A stretch of 9,719 bases of DNA from Deltaproteobacteria bacterium (lineage in GTDB: Bacteria > Desulfobacterota_C > Deferrisomatia > Deferrisomatales > JACRMM01), in the NCBI GenBank assembly GCA_016218905.1, contig JACRCS010000921.1, forward strand, positions 1-9,719, written 5' to 3'. A program made the translations under genes and the position numbers. The notes under the pieces are model-generated. The model had not been told where the DNA came from. It saw only the letters and a program-made list of their open reading frames with translations, and did no database searches. Positions 5,492 through 9,719 of the stretch are shown here, in pieces. Positions within the stretch are counted from its first letter, which is position 1. Each line of letters starts with the position of its first letter.

Positions 5492-6843
5492 CGGGCGCGA
5501 TTACGGCCCTCAAGGCCCCTCTATCCGGCGGCCTCTCAGGCGTGGCGGCGGGTGCGTTGCGCCGGGGGCTCGGCCTCGGCTTGGCTCTCCTCCTGGTCGC
5601 GACTCTCGCCGCGGCCGGGGAACCCGCGGCGCAGTCGGGAAAGATCTGCCTCTCGGTGCGCAACACCGAAATCGCCGAGGTCTTCGAGATGCTCTCCCGA
5701 GCGCACCGGGTGAACTTCCTCGTCACGAAGGACGTGGTCGGGCCCATCTCCGTGAACCTCTACGACGTGGAGCTCGACGCGGCGGTCCGCTCCATCGCCG
5801 AGGCGGGGGGGTACGCCGTGGAGCGCCGCGACAACGCCTACGTGGTCCTCAAGCGGGAGGAGGCGGGGAAAGACTCGATTTCGAGCTTGACGCGGACCCG
5901 TAGCTTCCGAGTGCAGTATTCCAACGTCGAGGCGGTGGCGGGCATCGTGCGCAAACATCTCTCCCGCTATGGACAGGTCACTGTCCTCCCCGACCGGGGC
6001 CTGCTCGTGGTGCAGGACCTGCCTGAGTTCCTCGCCCGCGTCGACGGCCTGCTCGCCGAAGTCGACCTCGAGCCGAAGCAGATCCTGATCGAAGCCAAGG
6101 CGTTGGAGATCACCCTGGAGGAGGGGGAGACGTTCGGGATCGACTGGGTGAAGCTCTTCCGCGCCGAAGGCGGGGAGGGGAGCTTCGGGACCCAGGGCCT
6201 CGCCAGACCTGACTCCCAGGGGCTCTTCTTCGAGTTCGCCAACCGCAATCTGGACGTTCAACTCCACCTGCTGGCGATAAAGGACCGCGTTCGAACCCTC
6301 TCGACGCCCAAGCTGCTGGCCTTGGAGAACCAGGAGGCTCAGGTCATCGTCGGCGACCGCCTCGGCTACAAGGTGACGACGACGGTGAACCAGGTGACGA
6401 CGGAGAGCATCCAGTTCCTCGAGTCCGGCGTCATTCTGCGCGTGAGGCCCTCCGTCGACCGCAGCGGCCGTATCCTGCTCGAGGTCACCCCGGAAGTGAG
6501 CTCTGGGAGCGTCTCCGCGGGGATCCCCTCCAAACGCACGACTGCGGTGACGACCAAGCTCCTGGCCGAGGACGGCCAGACGATCTTCATCGGCGGTCTC
6601 ATCAAGAACCGGACCGCACAGAACCGTTCGGGCGTGCCGCTCCTCGGGTCGCTACCGCTCCTGGGGCGGCTCTTCACCGCGACAGAGGACGTGAGCACGA
6701 AGACGGAGACCGTAGTTCTGATTACGCCCCGGATCGTGGACGAGCGCCTGCGGGCCTCCTTCGCCCGGGAGACGGAGCGGGCGGAGCAGGTCGAGCTCGA
6801 GCTGCAGGTCCGCCCCGCAGGAGTGGACCGGGCCCTGGAGTGA
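5488..6843 (+). CDS. pilQ: Type IV pilus secretin PilQ (compact form)
   Basis: 451 aa from ATG 5488, with GGAGG upstream and a 4-bp overlap with pilP. Signal peptide: RR at 25-26, hydrophobic 27-40, cleavage near A-A-A-G at 41-44. An STN/N0-type domain follows (about 53-121: ICLSVRNTEIAEVFEMLSRA, then N-F-L-V). Next is a secretin N-domain (138-192: S-F-R-V-Q-Y-S-N-V-E-A-V, V-T-V-L-P-D-R-G-L-L-V-V-Q-D). The C-terminal secretin beta-barrel (about 198-416) contains K-L-L-A-L-E-N-Q-E-A-Q-V-I-V-G, the GxxV-type strands, IFIGGLI (366-372) and the signature VPLLGSLPLLGRLF (383-396). PilQ normally exceeds 650 aa and carries peptidoglycan-binding AMIN domains; none is seen here. Residues 420-451 form an acidic helical tail. 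It makes the outer-membrane pore for the pilus. The 41-bp gap to the convergent hydrolase holds a palindrome (6856-6867) but no clear terminator. Confidence 0.93.
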   Translation: MTGAITALKAPLSGGLSGVAAGALRRGLGLGLALLLVATLAAAGEPAAQSGKICLSVRNTEIAEVFEMLSRAHRVNFLVTKDVVGPISVNLYDVELDAAVRSIAEAGGYAVERRDNAYVVLKREEAGKDSISSLTRTRSFRVQYSNVEAVAGIVRKHLSRYGQVTVLPDRGLLVVQDLPEFLARVDGLLAEVDLEPKQILIEAKALEITLEEGETFGIDWVKLFRAEGGEGSFGTQGLARPDSQGLFFEFANRNLDVQLHLLAIKDRVRTLSTPKLLALENQEAQVIVGDRLGYKVTTTVNQVTTESIQFLESGVILRVRPSVDRSGRILLEVTPEVSSGSVSAGIPSKRTTAVTTKLLAEDGQTIFIGGLIKNRTAQNRSGVPLLGSLPLLGRLFTATEDVSTKTETVVLITPRIVDERLRASFARETERAEQVELELQVRPAGVDRALE

Positions 6844-6884
6844 GGGGCCCGGTTCGAAGAGCTCTTCTCCGACGAGGCGGGACA

Positions 6885-7709
6885 CTAGCCCTCGAAGTGT
6901 TCGAGGATCTCCCGGGTGAGCCGCGCCCAGCACGACGACCCGACCGCGAGTTCGTCCAGGAGCAGGTGAGGCCGGCGCAGGCCGAGCTGCCGGTCCAGCC
7001 GGACGAGCTCGAGGCACCAGCCGGGACTGCCGTTGCGCTGCACCCATCGCTTCACCCCCCGATAGCTCACGAGCTCGTCGCGCGGTTCCATGAGGACCTT
7101 CGTCGGGATCGTCGCGGCTCCCGTCCCTGGCCGGAGGTCCTCCACCTCCCGGACGAGCCGAAGCAGCGCCCGGTACTCGGCGAGGGGAGTGGAGCGGCGG
7201 TTCCGATACCGCGCGGGGCAGAAGCTCGGCAGGGAGAGCCCGAGGGAGCCGAGAGGAACGAGCAACCGCAGGATCGAGGCGGCGGGGCGGAGCGAGAGGG
7301 CCGGAGCGAGAAGCACCACCCGCTCGAACCGGGCGGCCGGATCGCGCTGGAGAAAGGCGGTGCCGACGAGGCCGCCGAGGGAGAAGCCGAGGTGGTAGCG
7401 GGGGAGCCCCTGGGAGAGCTCCCTCAGCCGCGCGTACCCGGCGGCGAAGTCCTCCAGCCAGAGCTCGTGGAAGGAGGAGCGCTCGGCAGGGGCGCGACAG
7501 GTGCGAAACGCGAGCTGGAGGACGTGAAACCCGGCCCGGGTGAGGACCTCCACGAAGGCGCCCATTGCGCCGGGGCTGCAGTTCAAACCGTGGCTCACGA
7601 GCACCGCGCCCTTCGGCGCCTCGACTCGCGAAGGGTGCCAGCCGGACGGGAGCCGCGGCTCGGAAGAGTCCGGAGTCCGGAGTCCCTCAGTCCGGAGTCT
7701 CAGGTTCAC
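6885..7709 (-). CDS. Alpha/beta hydrolase (serine hydrolase/lipase-like)
   Basis: 274 aa, GTG start at 7709. An oxyanion-hole type strand AVLVSHGLNCSPG (35-47, HG at 40-41) is followed by the nucleophile elbow LGFSLGGLVG (107-116, Ser110 in G-x-S-x-G-G). The probable acid is Asp211 in M-E-P-R-D-E-L-V and the probable base is His248 in R-R-P-H-L-L. This is the canonical order of a Ser-Asp-His triad. No signal peptide or transmembrane segment is evident, so a cytoplasmic carboxylesterase or lysophospholipase-like enzyme is likely; substrate unknown. Its first ~20 residues are encoded by the 7-base repeats shared with the end of the upstream lipoprotein gene (23-bp overlap). No good Shine-Dalgarno sequence is present, so the true start may be later or depend on coupling. 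It is convergent to pilQ. Confidence 0.8.
   Translation of the reverse strand: MNLRLRTEGLRTPDSSEPRLPSGWHPSRVEAPKGAVLVSHGLNCSPGAMGAFVEVLTRAGFHVLQLAFRTCRAPAERSSFHELWLEDFAAGYARLRELSQGLPRYHLGFSLGGLVGTAFLQRDPAARFERVVLLAPALSLRPAASILRLLVPLGSLGLSLPSFCPARYRNRRSTPLAEYRALLRLVREVEDLRPGTGAATIPTKVLMEPRDELVSYRGVKRWVQRNGSPGWCLELVRLDRQLGLRRPHLLLDELAVGSSCWARLTREILEHFEG
7667..7703. repeat. Heptamer direct repeats (AGTCCGG) across the gene overlap
   Basis: AGTCCGG occurs at 7667-7673 and 7674-7680, a variant AGTCCC at 7681-7686, AGTCCGG again at 7689-7695, then AGTCT at 7696-7700. The block contains the stop codon of the lipoprotein gene (7687-7689) and the first codons of the hydrolase. With a period of 7, not a multiple of 3, gain or loss of a unit would shift both reading frames. 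Confidence 0.6.
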
Positions 7710-8865
7710 GAGGTCTACTCGCGCGCTTCGCCCCCGCGATGCGGCCCTCTTCCTCCGGCTTCCGGATCGCTTCCGCGCCCTCGTGGAGCTCTCGGAGTCG
7801 GGCCTCGCGCTGGGACTTCGGAAGCTTTGCCAGCGCGCGGACCCGTTCGAAGAAGGTGGGGTAGTCGCCCGAACAGCTCGTCAGGAGCTGTTGAAAGGCG
7901 GGCACGTGCTGCGTGTAGACGGAGATCGAGGCGAGCTGGGCGTTGTTGGGGCCGTCGCCGAACCAGGCGTCGTACCCCCGGTAGCCGTCCCACGTCGCCT
8001 TGAGCCGCTCGTAGGCGGCCCGGAGGTCGACCAGGACCTGCCCCTTCGACTCCCGCTTCTCCTCGTCGTTCCGAGCCGAGGCGTAGACCTCCCGAAGCCT
8101 CTCCCGGTACTCTCCCACCAAGCCGTAGAACGCGGTCCGGCGGACTTCCGCCTTCTCCAGCGTCTCCCTCTGGCCGGCTGCCCCGTTCCTGTCGAGCCAT
8201 CGCTCGAGGCCCGCCCGCTCGACCGCGGTGGCGAAGGACTCGTTGAAGACGCAGTCGTCCTTGGCGTAGGCGACGTGGTGCGCGAGCTCGTGGAAGATGA
8301 GCCGGGCGAGCTCGGGCTCGGGATAGTGGATGAAGGTGTTGAGCACGGGGTCATTGAACCAGCCGAGCGTCGAGTAGGCGGGAACGCCCCCCAGGTACAC
8401 CTCGTACCCCTCCGAGCGGAGGCTCGAGGCGTAGGCCGCCGCATCCTCCTGGGAAAAGTACCCCTTGTAGTTGACGCATCCGGCAACCGGGAAGCACCAC
8501 TGCTTGGGCTCGAGCGAGAGCTCGGGCGCGGCGAAGACGTTCCAGAGCACGTACGGCCGGCCCAGGTCGGCATACGTTCGGTAGCCGTCCTCCGGCAGGT
8601 TGAGCTCGCTCGTGGCGAACTGGCGGATCCTTCCCACGGCCTCGAGCTTCGTCCGGAGGACGGGGTCGGTCGCCGGGTCGGCCAGGACCTGCTCGATGGG
8701 CTGCGCCCGGCGCGAGATGTCGAGCTGCCCTCCGACGGTGCGGGCGTAGTAGCGAAGGTTGGAGCAGCCGCCGAGGAGCGCGGGCACGAGGGCGAGGAGC
8801 GGGAGCCAGGGAAGACGGGATCGCAAGGAGCCTCCGGGCAGGGGAGGGAGCCGAGGAGCCGCCAT
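7687..8865 (-). CDS. Lipoprotein putative aminopeptidase (Aminopep family, COG4324-like)
   Basis: 392 aa, ATG at 8865 behind AAGGGAGA. A lipoprotein signal peptide ends in L-G-G-C with lipidated Cys34. The start of the mature protein, NLRYYARTVGGQLDISRRAQPI (36-57), matches the 'YY.q...Gql.ll..arPi' pattern of the putative aminopeptidase family (Pfam Aminopep). A zinc-metallopeptidase motif HELAH is at 192-196, and Glu209 in V-F-N-E-S-F-A is the likely third ligand (HExxH...E, gluzincin-type). Conserved-looking segments include GYFSQEDA (135-142), EVYLGGVPAYSTLGWFNDPV (155-174) and DAWFGDGPNNAQLASISVYT (299-318). Four cysteines (124, 130, 205, 331) in the exported part may form disulfides. 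It probably sits on the outer membrane facing the periplasm. The peptidase activity of the family is predicted, not well established. The C-terminal tail is charged and low-complexity. Confidence 0.88.
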   Translation of the reverse strand: MAAPRLPPLPGGSLRSRLPWLPLLALVPALLGGCSNLRYYARTVGGQLDISRRAQPIEQVLADPATDPVLRTKLEAVGRIRQFATSELNLPEDGYRTYADLGRPYVLWNVFAAPELSLEPKQWCFPVAGCVNYKGYFSQEDAAAYASSLRSEGYEVYLGGVPAYSTLGWFNDPVLNTFIHYPEPELARLIFHELAHHVAYAKDDCVFNESFATAVERAGLERWLDRNGAAGQRETLEKAEVRRTAFYGLVGEYRERLREVYASARNDEEKRESKGQVLVDLRAAYERLKATWDGYRGYDAWFGDGPNNAQLASISVYTQHVPAFQQLLTSCSGDYPTFFERVRALAKLPKSQREARLRELHEGAEAIRKPEEEGRIAGAKRASRPREPETPD

Positions 8866-9038
8866 TCTCCCTTACTGGGGCGCGGGGTTCAAGAACTCGG
8901 TTCTCGGGGCCGATAGGGTCTCCAAAAATACCCTTCTCAGTATGCCTTTTAGCCTCTCGGGGCATTTCGGCGTCCCCGCGCTCGGAGTAGAGTGCGGCCG
9001 TCCATTGGAGCTTCGTTAGTTCGACAGGGGAGACAGCC
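8866..9038. promoter_or_regulatory. Divergent intergenic region with AT-richer core
   Basis: 173 bases separate the divergently read lipoprotein gene and the small nuclease-like gene, so promoters for both should lie here. The stretch 8922-8955 is clearly richer in A/T than its surroundings. Short dyads are visible: GTTC-AA-GAAC (8887-8896), AGAAC-TCG-GTTCT (8892-8904) and ATGCC...GGCAT (8942-8965). A TAGAGT (8988-8993) could serve as a -10 box for the + strand gene but has no convincing -35. GGGGAG just before ATG 9039 is its ribosome binding site. No ORF or RNA gene is seen. Confidence 0.4.
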
Positions 9039-9413
9039 ATGGCAGTGCGCGCATCGAAACTCGCCCACATGTTGATGGTCCGGTCACTCGTCCTCGACCT
9101 GAAGAAGAAGGGATTCCGGAAGATCCGGGCGGACCTGGCGGGCCTTGCCAGGCCGCCGCGGGTCGAAGGCGCGCCTGAGGACGAGACCTACGTGCCGGAC
9201 GTGACCGGCGACAGCCGGGAGCACAACGTCTTCGAGGTGGAGACCGCCGATACGATCTACGACGAGCACACGGCGGACCAGTGGAAGAACTTCGCGGACT
9301 ATGCCAGGGAGCGGCACGGGCGCTTCTGGGTCGTGGTACCCAAGGGAGCCGCCGACGACGCCCGCTGGCGCCTCGACCGCCTCCACGTCTCGGCGAACGT
9401 GCTGGAGATCTGA
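9039..9413 (+). CDS. Small hypothetical protein with PD-(D/E)XK nuclease-like motifs
   Basis: 124 aa, ATG 9039 with GGGGAG a few bases upstream. No signal peptide. An N-terminal basic helix (1-28, ending L-D-L-K-K-K-G-F-R-K-I) is followed by Y-V-P-D-V-T-G (51-57), N-V-F-E-V-E-T-A-D-T-I (63-73), a helix with Q81-W-K-N-F, and R-F-W-V-V-V-P-K-G (96-103). The order 'PD', then 'ExE-T', then a Gln-containing helix, then a hydrophobic strand ending V-V-P resembles the core of small PD-(D/E)XK-fold proteins (restriction-enzyme or Holliday-resolvase-like). The usual catalytic Lys after the Glu is replaced (E66-V-E68-T), so activity is doubtful. A stand-alone gene with its own hairpin downstream. The family name is not recognised with certainty. 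Confidence 0.7.
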   Translation: MAVRASKLAHMLMVRSLVLDLKKKGFRKIRADLAGLARPPRVEGAPEDETYVPDVTGDSREHNVFEVETADTIYDEHTADQWKNFADYARERHGRFWVVVPKGAADDARWRLDRLHVSANVLEI

Positions 9414-9447
9414 CGAAAGAAGGGGGCCTCCGCCCCCGTCTTCGTCG
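9414..9447 (+). terminator. GC hairpin after the nuclease-like gene
   Basis: GGGGGC (9422-9427), loop CTCC, GCCCCC (9432-9437), extended imperfectly by flanking GACGAAAGA and the matching CTTCGTC. It begins directly after the TGA at 9411-9413. The downstream tract is only moderately T-rich (GTCTTCGTCGTC), so it is a plausible but not textbook intrinsic terminator. Confidence 0.5.
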
Positions 9448-9515
9448 TCGTCGGTCATCGGTTGTCGGTCTCGGTCTTCGCCTGGACCGATGACTGATAA
9501 CTGATAACCGACGAC
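9447..9515. repeat. Inverted pair of heptamer arrays forming a long hairpin
   Basis: Left array reads as 7-base units TCGTCGG, TCATCGG, TTGTCGG and a shortened TCTCGG (9448-9474). The right array reads CCGATGA, CTGATAA, CTGATAA, CCGACGA (9487-9514), the approximate reverse complement. The arms (9447-9476 and 9485-9515) pair over about 30 bases; several differences are transitions that still give G-U pairs in RNA. The loop is 8 bases. It lies between convergent genes, so it may act as a bidirectional terminator, or it may be a mobile or slippage-derived intergenic repeat. Confidence 0.65.
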
Positions 9516-9559
9516 CGCTCTTCTATATCTCCCTCACCCGGATCATCTCGATCGCGCGT

Positions 9560-9718
9560 TCACTCCCCGCCCGGCTCGCCCGCGCCGCCTTGCCCGGACA
9601 CAGGAGCAGTGTCCCGTTCGAGCCTTTCCGTGAGGCTTCCGAGCACCTTCCCCAGCTCGAGCTTGAGGGCCCCGACTTCGCGGATGATCCCATCGAGAGC
9701 GATGGAGTCGGCCGTCTC
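9560..9718 (-). CDS. Helical hypothetical protein, C-terminal fragment
   Basis: Partial gene entering from the right edge on the - strand; 52 residues then TGA (9560-9562). The first part (S-I-A-L-D-G-I-I-R-E-V-G-A-L-K-L-E-L-G-K, then V-L-G-S-L-T-E-R-L-E-R) has a regular heptad-like hydrophobic pattern, suggesting an amphipathic helix or coiled coil. The tail is Gly/Pro rich. The -1-shifted frame is also open to a TAG at 9523-9525 and ends G-S-E-R-A-I-E-M-I-R-V-R-E-I, which also looks protein-like, so the frame or a frameshift here is not settled. No function can be assigned. Bases 9516-9559 hold nothing else recognisable. Confidence 0.5.
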   Translation of the reverse strand, partial: ETADSIALDGIIREVGALKLELGKVLGSLTERLERDTAPVSGQGGAGEPGGE

Positions 9719-9719
9719 A

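Noticed and set aside
6844..6884. Palindrome GAAGAGCTCTTC (6856-6867) as a terminator between convergent genes
   Set aside because: Perfect 12-bp palindrome without a loop or U-tract; a hairpin would lose its central pairs, so it is not supported as a terminator.
6840..8003. 387-aa + strand open frame after pilQ
   Set aside because: Antisense to the alpha/beta hydrolase, which has an intact Ser-Asp-His order; Arg/Glu/Gly/Pro-rich shadow.
8887..8904. GTTC/GAAC dyads as a LexA-type operator
   Set aside because: Spacing between GTTC half-sites is 9, not the 7 of known direct-repeat SOS boxes, and neither flanking gene is an obvious SOS gene.
7540..8916. 458-aa + strand open frame
   Set aside because: Antisense to the lipoprotein peptidase with HELAH motif and lipobox; the + translation is a Val/Leu/Gly/Arg-rich shadow.
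1..9719. CRISPR array, tRNA/rRNA genes, insertion sequences or phage genes
   Set aside because: No regularly spaced ~30-bp repeats, no recognisable tRNA/rRNA segments, and no transposase or integrase motifs were found in any frame.

Overview
The window is a high-GC bacterial segment from a Gram-negative organism: it encodes an outer-membrane secretin, an inner-membrane/periplasmic assembly platform and a lipobox lipoprotein. Codons mostly end in G or C, and several starts are GTG or TTG. The flavour (type IV pilus genes, Asp-rich calcium-binding repeats, DNRLRE domains, an Aminopep-family lipoprotein) suits a deltaproteobacterial/Myxococcota-like or uncultivated high-GC lineage. Taxonomy cannot be fixed from this sequence alone.

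Left two thirds (3-6843, + strand) is one type IV pilus (T4P) or closely related operon. It opens with minor prepilins: the C-terminus of a PilV-like protein, a PilW-like protein carrying a ~97-residue Asp-rich calcium-binding-type insert, and a PilX-like prepilin whose body is a DNRLRE domain. A second DNRLRE domain follows in the same reading frame, separated only by one TGA codon and a Gly/Pro linker, so it looks like one tandem-domain pilin broken by a single stop. After a structured 83-base gap the assembly genes follow in the canonical order pilM-pilN-pilO-pilP-pilQ, tightly packed or overlapping. By family knowledge, PilM sits on the cytoplasmic face and docks the PilN N-terminus, PilN/PilO bridge the periplasm, PilP links them to the PilQ outer-membrane pore, and minor pilins prime or cap the fibre. 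Large DNRLRE and calcium-binding modules on the minor pilins suggest a decorated, possibly calcium-stabilised adhesive tip.

Convergent to this operon, two - strand genes (8865 down to 6885) encode a lipoprotein putative zinc aminopeptidase and an alpha/beta serine hydrolase. They overlap by 23 bp within a block of 7-base repeats. A divergent 173-base intergenic region leads to a + strand 124-aa protein with PD-(D/E)XK-nuclease-like motifs (9039-9413). This is followed by a GC hairpin terminator candidate and a striking inverted pair of heptamer arrays (9447-9515). The window closes with the C-terminus of a helical - strand protein.

The most noteworthy features are the in-frame TGA between two DNRLRE modules of a prepilin, the Asp-rich insert plus dockerin-like loop in the PilW-like pilin, the two hairpins ahead of pilM, and the heptamer repeat blocks.
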